Source of the DNA: Liolophura sinensis
Taxonomy: Eukaryota; Mollusca; Polyplacophora; Chitonida; Chitonidae
DNA: 64,000 nucleotides
Assembly: GCF_032854445.1 (NCBI RefSeq)
Contig: NC_088301.1
Location: 12,332,281 to 12,396,280, forward strand
Direction: 5' to 3'
Numbering within the stretch: the stretch's first letter is position 1; every line of letters begins with the position of its first letter. Below are positions 13,276 through 25,235 of this stretch, piece after piece. A model generated the notes under the pieces. It was not told the origin of the DNA and did no database searches. It saw only the letters and a list, made by a program, of their open reading frames with translations. Position numbers and translations under genes: made by a program.

Positions 13276-16200
13276 CATGCAGCAATCTGCCAACAGTACT
13301 GTAAATACGTAATGGTAAGCTGTTTGTTCCAAAACTTGCAGAGGTTTTGAAATGTAAAACGTCATTCTAAGCACTCTGGTTACTTTCACCCATGAACAAG
13401 TAAACTATCGAACACGCGGTGAGATCAATAAATAGATAAATAAATTTAAAAAATAAATAAATAAATAGCCTATCATTGCATGGGTTCTTTGGCATATATC
13501 AAGGCGAAAAAGCAAAATCTGGAATTTGTGAAAAGCAAACTATATGTATGCCCAAGGGTCCTGCTTCTGTCTCGGAGGCTTCTATGCTTTATATGATCGG
13601 TTCTTGTTACAGCCGAATGATTAATTACTGTGACAATTTGTTGACTTGAGTCACACGCCACTGTCTGTCATCTCCACCCACGTCAACTCCTTGCCAGACA
13701 ATTACTCAATCACGATAGCAGTCATTCCGTGGACCCTTTATTAACCTGTGTATGAGAACGGAACGACAGAGACTCTTAATTAGACAAACACACCCGCGTG
13801 ACAAACGTGGATATAAACCACTGGAGCTCTGAATTTGTTTTCTGGATACAGTGTGAAATAGGATGGAAGATCAGACATGGCATAACTGACATAATCTGTT
13901 TCTCTTTGAACAATGAACTTCGTATGTTGGAATAAATTAGTGTAGCGATATCTAGATGTATTTGCTTTTTGTGATGGAATGTTTTTGCAATTGCTAATAT
14001 TTTGAAATCACGATTTTAAACATAGAAGTACATCGCACATAAAATGGTATGTAAATATGATGGAATGTGAAAAATATCGCCGTTCTGGCTACAGACGTGA
14101 TGTTGAAAAGTGGCAAAACTATACCACCAACTTATGAATGTTGAATGCATTTCTATACATCCAACATTCAAGCAAAATGAGGATGACTATTCTTCAAACA
14201 AATCCTGGTTAGGAACAGTGGTATGTGTTTTATACCCTCCAAAAATTAGAGCAAAAAAGACTGCTAAAAGATTTTGTCATCTATTTAAAAACTTAGCAAA
14301 AATTGTTCGCTCTTTGTGAAAAAGAGCTTTTCATATAACCATTAATAATGCTAAAATTTACTTTTGAAATAATCCTATGTACTGTTTTGATTTTGAATTT
14401 CTAGCCGTCTTGATTTACACGAAGCATTGCAGAAATGAGTCCTATTTGTGATAACCTACTTACACAATGGCTATTCCCACAAATTTTTACAACAGATGAT
14501 TTGCAATAATTTATCCCATTGATAAAATATTGTAAACATCCTCCATATTTTATGAATGAATATTTATGATTGAGACATCGTTGCTATATTGTTTTCTTTC
14601 GCTTTAATGCATTAGTTACCAATGTTGCATGTTCACATGAATAATTAGATTTTATTTATTTATCTGATTGGTGTTTTACGCCGTACTCAAGAATATTTCA
14701 CTTATGCGACAGCGGCCAGCATTATGGCGGAAGGAAACCGGCCAGAGCACGGGGAAAACCCACGACAATCCGCAGGTTGCGGGCAGGCCTTCTCACTTAC
14801 GGCAAAATTAGATTTTATGAATATGCTTAGAAAAACGTATACTCTACACGTGACAGTTTCATGGGGTAGAAATAGTGAGCTACATGTAATCTCTGTCAGT
14901 TCAAAGGTTTGAAAAGCATCTTTCAGTCAATATTTTCCATTAAACTTGGTCAAAATAACATGTTCTTTTTGCACTAACTCTGGCGTATATGCTGTACTTG
15001 GTCAGACCGCATATGGAGGTGAACGTCCACATATGGTCTGATGTCATCATGAGATAAACTTCTGTTGCTTATTTTATGACTGATATTTAACGTTGTGCAT
15101 TGTGTAACTTGGCTGAAAATTATATACAGGGTAGTAAATTAAGAATCCTGCTTTACTTTGGACCAAAGCTGATTTATTAAGTGGAAATTCACCTCTGCAT
15201 GGGTTTTGTTTTTAGCAAACTATATTAAAGTGAAATGAGGACGTATTAGAAAAAAGATACACACAATTCTAGAAGTGTTTCTAAAAAGGTCATTGTTTCT
15301 CTTGGATGATCAGATTATGGAATTTGGAATAATCTCTATAGATCAGACTTTCATTACACCTTCGTTTTCAGAAGATGCAATGGCATGAATATTTAACTTC
15401 ATTTAACAGTGTGGACCTGTCACCCTGCTACATATCTGTTATACGTATGTTCCCTGCTTTCTGGGCTAACTGCTGACTTTAACAAGCACTCTTGACTCGT
15501 CTGTGAGGTGTTTATTTTCTGGAAATGTGCCAGCATGTGTACAGACTGTGTCGACCTATGAGGGAAGCCTTTAGGAGGAGAGTTTCCCTAAATTACGTAC
15601 GTGTTCAGTACAAGGAGGGGTAATCCTCGTCGGATGGGGTAGTACTCGCTAAGCCCGGCAGGATTACACAGACATGTTCCCGAGCGGCAGTAGCTCCCGC
15701 ACTTTGTAGGAATACATGTAACCCGGCAGCTTCTAATTTGGTTAATAGAATCGATTTGCCGTTTTGAATTGAGTCGATGGCGTTATTGTAGGATATTACC
15801 TCGCCTTCCTTCTCCAGATCATCTATGTGATGAATGCTGCGGGGTGGGTCATCTTGATTCAGTATCAGCCAGTGTTCTCACCACCACACATCAGCGAAAT
15901 GACCTCTATCCATCCATCTTTCAATTATTAGAAATTTTTGGATAAATCGTTGGTATTTCCGCTTATGAAGGTTTCCGGAAGAGCCCGGACAACGGTGGCT
16001 AAAGGCGCATCAAGGGTACATTCCTTGACGCCGGATCACTCGACCGCTTAACGACGTGTAATTATGCCTCCGCGCACGCATCAATTTCAAAATCAGCACC
16101 GCGGAAAATAGCGATCAGTAGCTGTGTCAGCTCGTGCCGTTTTATTGTTATTGTCTGGAATTTTGTCAACATCACATTTGATAGCTCGGCTGCTTTTATG

Positions 16201-16536
16201 AGCAAGGCCATTATAAGAAACTTACACAAGCTTACCAAAATGGCTTGCATTCATGCTCCTTCTGAGCATGCCTGGTAAATACTTGTGATTGGATTTTGAA
16301 CATTCGATTCACACATAACATCCACATGGAACCAACCTTGCATAATAGGTGTACGGTTACTGAGCTTTCAACGTCAAAACGTTTTATTCTTTTGGAACCA
16401 CAAATGTACGTGTCTGTACATTTGGAAATATATGTACTTGCATTCACAACACATAATGAATTATAAATTTTATCATACATGTACACTGGTTCACTGACTG
16501 CATGTTCGGAACAAAATAGTGTGGGAAAATGACTAT
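13276..16536. other. Intergenic with one SINE
   Basis: Apart from the SINE at 14.7 kb and an A/T-rich stretch near 13430-13470 nothing is recognisable. 15560-16060 is a unique, less AT-rich block without ORFs of note. Confidence 0.55.
14649..14806 (-). mobile_element. SINE family A, head-truncated
   Basis: It contains gattggtgttttacgccgta, ctcaagaatatttcactta, the ccagcattatgg block and a copy of the cgacaatccgcaggttg block. The tRNA-like head is missing. Confidence 0.75.
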
Positions 16537-16841
16537 GGAAGGGGATATCCACCGAAACCGTATGCGTGTAACTTTGAACGTTGCAAGTTCTACACTGCTA
16601 TGTAAGTCTGCAGCTTCTGCTATGTGTCTACCGATATTCGGCTATGTGGCTACCGAAACGTGGGCAAGGTATGTGATCTGAACATTGTAAATTGTGATGC
16701 CGCAGGTTCTGTGTTCTGACGGCGTGCATTTGTTTCCGTCATTGCAGTTTTGGATATGCATGAGACGCATGTGCCAGTAACGCTCGTTAGCCACATACAC
16801 GTCTTACAACACTGCTCCCATATGTGGTCATGCGCCATTAT

Positions 16842-16857
16842 GACAACAGAGGGCGCT
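16842..16857 (+). promoter_or_regulatory. CTCF-like motif
   Basis: gacaacagagggcgct fits the CTCF core pattern and matches the hairpin ends at 17745 and 17839, so it may be half of a second copy of that element. Binding is inferred. Confidence 0.35.
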
Positions 16858-17744
16858 GTAATCAACAAGACGAAAAATAATAATCGCTCCCAATCCTGGA
16901 AGTACAGTCCACTTTACGGCAAACTGTTCAGTTGTCGTTGTTGTTGTTAGGATAATAAAATGTCAATCATGGATGAATTTTGCTAATTACACAACAAATT
17001 ACCAGGACTTTTTAGTAGTTTTGCTGATGATTTCATTGCAAGTGTTGTGACAATGTTTGAAAACCCTTTTGAATTTACAGTGATATTATATTGTTAATAT
17101 TTCAGCAGTTGATTCAAATTTGTTGTTGTTTACATTTTGGTCGAAGTAGTCCCTAGTCCCGAGTCCCCGCCATCGTCTTGCATGGGCACACTCACAGTCA
17201 GAAGTTGCCCATCAGCCCCATGGGTTTAGGGGGCCCCTAAATTTACACTGACTTTCAAAATGTAACATTGTTCTTTTTGTTTGTTGTTTTGTTTTTTGCA
17301 TGTGTGGCAGGCGACAATCCATATGTTTGCCCAGAGGCCCCTGATAATATTATGCTTAGACATGTCAAAGTAAAGACGTACAGGCAATTAACACGATATA
17401 CATAAAAACATTTGAAATAGGTCCCATTATGACATTGAAACATAAAACAAAAGTTTTATTTTAACTTCATGTGAGCTGTATCATTAATACCAGTACGTTC
17501 TACGGCCCGTTCATGTACCAAGAGTCATGAGAGTACTAGCCAACAGCCAACACAAGAATACATACCAAAAATACTCCCGGGGCAATAAAATTTTAAAAAA
17601 TAAAATCTAATAAATTTACCTTTCCCCAAAAGAAAATATTTCTTAAGACGTAAGAAACAAAAGAGCACACACGTACGTCAGAACATGGGAAATCAGCTAA
17701 AACGAAAGCGGGAGCGATTGTTATTTCAATTTACCTTTGACAGA

Positions 17745-17839
17745 AGCGCCCCTTGTTGTCATAACGGGGCATCGCCACAGATGAGAGCAGTTCGAGCGCT
17801 CATCTCTGGCGATGCACCGTTATGACAGCAGGGGGCGCT
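17745..17839. repeat. 95-bp hairpin (foldback) with CTCF-like motifs at both ends
   Basis: Arms of about 44 bp (17745-17788 and 17796-17839) are inverted copies with about six mismatches around a 7-bp loop. The outer ends read agcgccccttgttgtc and gacagcagggggcgct. The latter nearly matches the bilaterian CTCF core (ccagcagggggcgct). Probably a MITE remnant inside the larger inverted-repeat element. Confidence 0.8.
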
Positions 17840-18130
17840 AATTCATCCCTTGAAATTTCAAAGCGCTTACAAGCTTTCTCGTTGGAAGGACAGAAACTGC
17901 GGCATCACAGTTTGCAATGTTCAGTAAAATACCATACCCACATTTCGGTAGGCACATAGCCGAATATCGGTAGACACATAGCAGAAGCTGCAGACTTACA
18001 TAGCAGTGTAGAACTTGCAACGTTCAAAGTTACACGCATACATTTTTGGCGGATATCCCCTTCCTTACATAACTAAGCACGATATACAGCTTTGGCTACA
18101 TAATTCTTATACGCAACTTGCGTAGACGAC

Positions 18131-18161
18131 ATACCTGTTTGTTCAGTATAAACAGGTATGC
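18131..18161. repeat. Short perfect hairpin
   Basis: catacctgttt and aaacaggtatg form a perfect 11-bp stem around a 9-base loop, just outside the inverted-repeat element. No function is evident. Confidence 0.6.
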
Positions 18162-18326
18162 AGTAAAGACATCATACCATACGAAGTCTTAATTTCTTGG
18201 CCTTACTTCTCCGATTAATGAACATCAATTTAATCCCAAACAGAATGACTAAATATCTCAGATAGATCCAATTCCATAGTGCCAATTGGCCACTTCTCCG
18301 TTGATTTCATTTTGTATGAATAAGAT

Positions 18327-18480
18327 TTAGTTATTTCATTGGTGTTTCACGCCGAACTCAAGAATATTTTACTTATACAACAGCCAGTATTATGGTGGGA
18401 GGAAACCGGGCAGAGTCCGGGAGAAGCACACGACCATCCGTAGGTTGCTGCCAGACCTTCCCACGTAGGACCGGGGGGCT
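18327..18480 (-). mobile_element. SINE family A, head-truncated
   Basis: It matches the family at attggtgtttcacgccgaac, ggtgggaggaaaccgggcag and cgaccatccgtaggttgctg, ending near the cgtaggaccggg block. Confidence 0.75.
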
Positions 18481-18679
18481 ATTAATAAGACGTGAGGGTT
18501 TTAACAGTATGTAAGTTAAAGTTAACATAAAGTCATAAGATACTAATTCGATACGATTTTTAGTTCTATTCTCCGAAATTATAGTTCCAGTGTTAAAACA
18601 CACAATGTTCTGTGAAAATGCATGTACCATTGATGTACTGTAAATAATGCACTAATCTACTTTCGTACAACAAGCTTTC

Positions 18680-19520
18680 GAATTTTTTTGTGAATACAGA
18701 AATCTGAACATATCGATGGAAAGCTAATTTTAATACAATTCTTTTCTAATTATAGGCAAAACGCTTTCCATGAATTTCAGGATGATTTTCAGGTAATTAT
18801 CTTTCGATGAATTTTCTGGAGATATCAATATGAATTTCTGTCAGCAAGCTTTCAAGCAATTTCTAGTCAACTGTAGCTTCAATGAATTTTTCACATTTTG
18901 AAACGGGATCGTTTCCGAAAATCGTCGAAATGGTCTGAACTTAAGTCGAGAGCTAGTTGTCAGAAATTCTGCACCTAACATAAGTTGAATTTCTGAGAAG
19001 CATTCGACGAATTTGAAGCAAATTTTGTTTTCAGGTGATTGTAGGCTACTGTAATTTCAGGCGAATTTCAGGCGACAGTACAACCGCAGTGAATTTCAAG
19101 TGACTATAAATTTAGTTTTCTTTGAACTTCTTGAAAATGCATGATTTTCATTGCGTTTCTATCAACTGCAAGGCTTTCATTCTATTTCTGGCAACTGCAT
19201 AGTTTTCAATGCCTTTCTGGCAGCACACATTCGAGGGATTTAAGCAGGTATATCGTTTTAAAAGGATTTCAGGTGACTATATATATCGTACGATAAATTT
19301 CGTGAATGTACATGGCTTTCAGTGCATTTCTAGCAACTCGCTTTCGAGGAGTTGCAGGTAGCTGTATCCTCCTCAACGAATTTCACTCGACTATATACAG
19401 CTTTCCATGAATATCGTGAGACTGCATGCACTTCAGTGCATTTCTGACAACTCGCCTACAAGGAATTGCAAGAAGTTATATTTTTTTCAACAAATTTCAG
19501 GCAACTATATAAAATACCGC
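18680..19520. repeat. Ancient degenerate tandem array
   Basis: Motifs such as tgaatttcaggtgactgta, gctttcaatgcatttctggc and aactcgctttcgaggaattg recur about every 35-60 bp in decayed form. It looks like an old minisatellite no longer being homogenised. Confidence 0.6.
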
Positions 19521-22500
19521 AAATGATATCGGAATACATACGCACATTTTGTCTTTGTGCAGATAACTATTCTCATTGGGATTTTCATTTAAACATCTTT
19601 AAAGGAAAGGAAGAAGAAAAAAAAAACTATGCATAAATATACGTTCATTTATTTTTTTACATTATTGTGTTACACATTTGATATCTAACGTGTGCTTTAT
19701 GAACCATACTGCCAGTGTTGGGAACTCAACTTTCCCAACTCCAATCACAATACTGAATGTTGGAATAACTCCTTTTACCTATGATTAAAATATTACTGAA
19801 ATAATGTTCCAAAAATTCCTTCCATCCGGTGGACATCAGGGAAAAATGGTGATGTCAGGTCAAAGTTCCTATATACCGTCAGTATGGCTCACAAAGCCCA
19901 CCATAGTATTCAAATTTTGAATGCCTCTCTAAACTGTTCAAAAAATCTGAAAAAATAAATGATGAACCTTACCTCATATTTTAACTTACTTTACTTGAAT
20001 AGAATTTAAACAGACGATTAAAACAATCATCACTGTAGAAATAATAGAAATCATTTTAGAAAGTTTAAAAAGCAAATTTAAATTTTTGCTAAATGTTCAG
20101 CCGTCATCCCCATGAGGTGAATCTTTGTAACCAACACATGCAGGCACATGCATCCTGTAGCTTAGTCACACTCGACACATTGTTAGTAATCGTGGGCTTT
20201 TCTCCTGATACCAGCCCGTCATTCTCAGGATTTGAGCGGAAGTCATTTTAAGCTGATATTTAAGTACTGAGTGGTTTTGTTAATCGCCTTGCTTCTTTGA
20301 AGTCATTTGTCTCGTAACGTATACAACTAACAGCCCACTTCCCAGAAGATAATAGCTGATGATAAAGAATTCAAGGAAACGTTTGATTGATTCCTGCATT
20401 TATCACTCATAAAAGATGACGGTCAGGTTTATTCTACGAGGTTCAAGAACTAAACTGCGAATACATAACCAGTACAAAACTTTTGTTCTGAATTTAAAAA
20501 CTTTTAATGATTTTCACTGCTTTCGCTTAAAATGTCATGTATGTATCATCTTTTCTGTAGGCACTAGACTGATCCAGCATTGTTCAAATTCTCTTTGTGA
20601 GTTTATTTTATTGTCACTGGCACGGTAAGACTGACACTGTCACAATTTCGACACAGGAAATGTCTTTGTATACTGACAAGTTTTTGCCGTGATGTTATGA
20701 GTAATAATGTGGAACCTGGCAAACAAGTCCAAATGCAAGTTTCAAAATGTACCCGGAACAGGTTCACCTGCACTATTCAAAATGCCAGCACAATATTGAG
20801 GTGTTTTGAGTTTTGATAACTGCAGTGTATTCTTGATGCATCTACATTTGTATATATTCATATTTTCTATGAATATCACTGCGAACTAGAACACCCTTTA
20901 CATTTAAATAATACATGCAAATACAGCCGTGTCCAAAAGAAGGTTCACGTGTAGATCTACACTATTATACAGATTATGCCTTCATCCACCCACTTCTAGA
21001 TCATTTTCTGAGCGGTAATCCTACGGTTAATGATGTTTCTGCAAATGTACACCTTCCCAGATCAAAAAATAACCCCGTTGAGTTGTGAGACGTTATACCC
21101 ATCTCTGCTACAAGACCGCTACTGAGCTCCTGAAGCAATCCTATCCAGGATAAAACCCTTGTCCCCATGGGCTCGAGTCTGACGTTAACGCTCCGGTATC
21201 CTCGAATTTTGCTCACCCCGTTGTGGCCACTCCTTCTTCCCTGATCTGACAGTGTGATAATTGTCATGTTGCCCGCAGTGAGCATGTATCAGGTGCGCTG
21301 TCTAATGTTTTAAGCTTTTCTATTAAGTCGAACTGTGATAAACATGGTTAGCTGTCTAGCGCGTCAAGTCCGTCGAGAGTTCGGTCCGTTGGCAGATGGG
21401 CGTGGCTTGATCAACCCACACTCCACAACGGCGCCGGTAACTCCACCAGCCGACTCGCGTCTCTGCCGCATCTACCTTTAGACCTGCTGATGGCGGCTGC
21501 ATTCTGACCACAGATATAGAATTTTGATTTGAAAGTTAATCAAGTGGATCCCAAAACAACAATTCTTCTTTGTCGTTATATATATTCATTATTCACTAGC
21601 AAAAGTGTAGGATATAGAGAAAAGACATGAAAGAAAAAATAGAGCATTCATTTCATTGGGTAAAATGTTTTTTCAGTTAGAATATGACTAATCAAATGCA
21701 GGAAAGTGCTAATCAACTTTGAAATTACTGAGCATTTGAATTGACTCTCCACAGGAAATCTTTATATGCAGTGACAAGATGACCGTGTAAAATTTTGGAG
21801 TCACCATCTCAACGAAGACATTAGAGCGTACTTTAGCATGGGGCCAATATAGAGGGGTATTACTTCTATGTGGCTTCAGTTGTCCTTGTATTTGACTTAT
21901 TTTTTTATTTGATTGATGCTTTACGTTGTCCAGAATATTTCATTTATACGACAGAGGTCAGCATTATGGTGAGAGAAAACTGGGCAAATCCCAGGAGAAC
22001 CCGACGACAATCCGCACGTTGCTGGAAGATCTTCGCACGCACGAACGGAGAGGAAGCCAGTGTGAGCTGGAATTGAACCCACAGCTGTCGCATTGTTGTT
22101 TGGCTTCTGGTTTATTGTGCTGCGCTAGTACTGGCCTGTTTCTTTTTCTGAAAGCAAATCACGCACGTAAGAGAATTCTGACTATGCTATAGCATATATA
22201 CCTGAATTTTTGCATACGAGAAAACATCTAACGTTGATATATATTACTGGCTGGATTTTACAAAATATACCAGTAAGGCATACTTCATTCGTAAAATGAA
22301 TGCATTAATCGATGAAAGGGTTGGGCATCATGCTTTTTAGAATACCTCTAGAAGACATACATGCACGCATTGTATGCCAGGTATTACTCTTTCCAGCGCT
22401 GTGCACTTTCTTTATTTAGCCTCTATTCAGAAAAAATATTTAGTTATTATAACCTCTATGTCTTATTATCAGTATTCCATTATCACGCATAATGAGAATT

Positions 22501-23654
22501 CATAGATATTTCTCTCGAAGCTTACCTGGAATTTCCTTTCTAAGAAGAAGATATCTAAAGGCTTATTTTTACGTAGCGTTTTACGTAGGTCTGGATGTAT
22601 CTAGGGTCGGATCAAGAATAAATAACGGTACAGACCAATAGCAAATCTTCTCCTGCAGGCTACACATTGTCCCAATGCAGACAGGACTGATTTGCTTTTC
22701 AATGTTGCGTGTAGCCCCAAACCAACATCGGTTAAAATTAAACGAACGGAGACATTCATCAACTTTCCAATTGTTCCATTCCATCCACTGTGAAATAGAG
22801 CCCGAAAAAGGGAGACAATTCATGAGAGATTATTTTGATACAAAAAACAGTTCCCGCGAGAGTACTGCGTAAGGAGAGGCTATTAGTGCTGTGACTACCA
22901 CTCCCCAGTGATAGATTACTCCGCGTTTCGTCTTACAGCTCATCATTATCCAGTTTGACTGAGCTGATTACGAAGTAATCCTCTCCTACCGCAGCGCTTT
23001 TTATCACGTACAGTTTATCGCTTCTTCTTTCCCCTTAAGAGCTGTATACGAGAGTGGACCATTTAGCTAATCGGTTTATGTCCGCCATTTCATGTGCCGT
23101 AATCCGACATGTCATCCCGAGGGAATGTCGTGACAGAGCAGGTTGTGCGACATGTTCTCACTTCTTGTGGCATTGCTGACAGCTCGCTTTAATACCTTTA
23201 TTCATCGGGAAACATGTAACCACAGCTTCGCCGTTGAATTTGTCTGTGTCATCTTTCATGATACATGTGCTAAATTAATGCCGACTTCTTAATGTTTTCA
23301 TTAGGTATTTTAGCTGGATGAAATGTCTCATCTTTTCTTATACAAGACATCAATTTCTGTTCTTTTTCAATGCCTACCCTTAACACATTACCAATTAAGT
23401 ATTGTCTTATACACATAAGATTTAATAAAGCGTATATGTAACTGTAACTACATGTAATATGTAACTACACGTTCATCCCATATGTGATACTAAACTAACA
23501 AGAATGAAAATCTCCCTGAACCTGCCAGCAAACTAATTTAAAAATATATCTATATTTTATATCAAGTATAATATTCGCTCTTTCAAACATAAAATGAATG
23601 TATTATTAAAGGGTCTAAGGCTTAATTGCGATATGATTTAGATTACATCTAGAA
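19521..23654. other. Intergenic with one SINE
   Basis: No gene recognised. 22860-23220 is a unique, less AT-rich block with TAAT/ATTA-type and GATTA motifs. It could be regulatory but is unproven. Confidence 0.5.
21898..22136 (-). mobile_element. SINE family A, near full length
   Basis: It runs from the A/T-rich tail (tttttttatttgattgatgc) through the body to the tRNA-like head (gagctggaattgaacccaca, ...tgtgctgcgctagtactggcc). It is diverged. Confidence 0.75.
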
Positions 23655-23735
23655 AACAATTATTTATTTATATATTTATTGATGTTTATGTCGTACTCAA
23701 TCATACTTCACTTATACGAGTCGGCCACCATCATT
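23655..23735 (-). mobile_element. SINE family A tail fragment
   Basis: ATTT-rich sequence and gtcgtactcaatcatacttc plus cttatacgagtcggccacca, running directly into a short tandem array. Confidence 0.55.
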
Positions 23736-23855
23736 GACCACCATATATTACATCATTGGCCATCATATATTATATCATTGGCCACCGTATATTACATCAT
23801 TGGCCACCATATATTACATCATTTGCCACCATATATTACACCAGTAATGGAAAAA
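23735..23855. repeat. 22-bp tandem array, about five copies
   Basis: ggccaccatatattacatca plus tt is repeated. The first unit grades out of the SINE family A body (cggccaccatcattg), so the array seems to have grown from the SINE. Confidence 0.8.
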
Positions 23856-24147
23856 AACAGGAAATATTTTAACCAGCACCGTATACAGTACTACAAGCTC
23901 AAGTTAAGACGGCTAAACACAGACGAGAGATCAGGACATGTGATCGGTAATGTATATCAACGTATAGACTGTTTAGCTGAGTTGGCAAAGTGGAAGAATA
24001 TGTGTATGACCTTTTGCTTAGCTGTAATAAATTCAGACAATCTCGATTTAATCTGTAACTGTGGGTAACCCCACAACAAGACTACGATTTGCTTGCCCCA
24101 GAGAAGAACAGAACCAGAATACTCTCTGCAGGTACTGTAATTGCCGA

Positions 24148-24298
24148 GAGAAGATTTTTTTTTTTTTTTTTTTTGATTGGTGTTTTACGCCGTACTCAAG
24201 AATATTTCACTTATACGACGGCGGCCAGCATTATGGTAGGTGGAAACCGGGCAGAGCCCGGCGGAAACCCACGACCATCCGCAGGTTGAGAAGATTTT
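24148..24298 (-). mobile_element. SINE family A copy, 5'-truncated, with target site duplication
   Basis: A truncated copy is bounded by an 11-bp perfect direct repeat gagaagatttt (24148-24158 and 24288-24298). A long T run (24155-24174) is the poly-A tail of the inserted RNA copy in the reverse direction. Loss of the tRNA-like head with an intact duplication points to incomplete reverse transcription at insertion, not later deletion. Confidence 0.85.
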
Positions 24299-24860
24299 AA
24301 GTATTTTGTTTTTCTAGAATAATCTGGATTTAAATATTTTCATCTGGCACCCTGCAATTCAATGATTTTTACATGCAGTGAAAAGCAATACAAAGTATGA
24401 GACTTTCCCCTTCCTGTGTAATACAAAGCATCAGCACATCCCCTGATCAAGTACCATTTACAACTCCCACTCGCCAAATTTCCCCTCAAAGACAGCAAGG
24501 CATGTTCTCGCTCACCCAAGAGAAATCCTTATTTTTGATGCAAACGGGAACAGTTAATGCGCATGTGCATGTGCAACTGTTTTGCACATATGTAAAAAAA
24601 AATTATTTGCACTTATGTGCAAAAGAATTATACATACACTTTTATTTAGATGTGTGGACATCATTTGTACATATGTGTGCAAGTAAAAATATTTCACATG
24701 TGTACCAGTACTCCCAAGCTTTTAGACATTTAGAAACATTTCTACATATAGACAAATATTATTTACATAAGTATGCTAAAGAATTTAACATATATGGACA
24801 ATAATTCACTATTACATATATACAACTGGAAAAGAACTCTGATCTTCATTTCTCCTGTTG

Positions 24861-25235
24861 ATTTGTAATCTGTATAGAATGTGAAACTGTTTAGAATTAA
24901 ACCTTTTGATGTAAACTAGACCAAGTGTGTTGTCAATTTGTAATCTGCATAGAATGTGAAACTGTTTAGAATTAAACCTTTTGATGTAAACTAGACCAAG
25001 TGTGTTGTCAATTTGTAATCTGCATAGAATGTGAAACTGTTTAGAATTAAACCTTTTGATGTAAACTAGACCAAGTGTGTTGTCAATTTGTAATCTGCAT
25101 AGAATGTGAAACTGTTTAGAATTAAACCTTTTGATGTAAACTAGACCAAGTGTGTTGTCAATTTGTAATCTGCATAGAATGTGAAACTGTTTAGAATTAA
25201 ACCTTTTGATGTAAACTAGACCAAGTGTGTTGTCA
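24861..25235. repeat. 75-bp tandem array, five near-identical copies
   Basis: Units start at 24861, 24936, 25011, 25086 and 25161. The first differs by one base seen (ctgtatag versus ctgcatag); the others look identical, so expansion is recent. 75 is a multiple of three, so a minus-strand frame stays open through all copies (25-residue repeat), but there is no sign it is a gene. Confidence 0.95.

Larger units (their letters stand above)
16537..18066. mobile_element. 1.5-kb inverted-repeat element with about 180-bp arms
   Basis: 16537-16714 and 17884-18066 are inverted copies. Both begin ggaaggggatatcc and share gcgtgtaactttgaacgttg, ctacactgctatgtaagtct and ctaccgatattcggctatgt almost without change. 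The arms are more alike than most repeats here, so the duplication is fairly recent. The spacer has no convincing ORF. It could be a non-autonomous DNA transposon with long terminal inverted repeats; no clear target duplication was seen at its ends. Confidence 0.75.
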
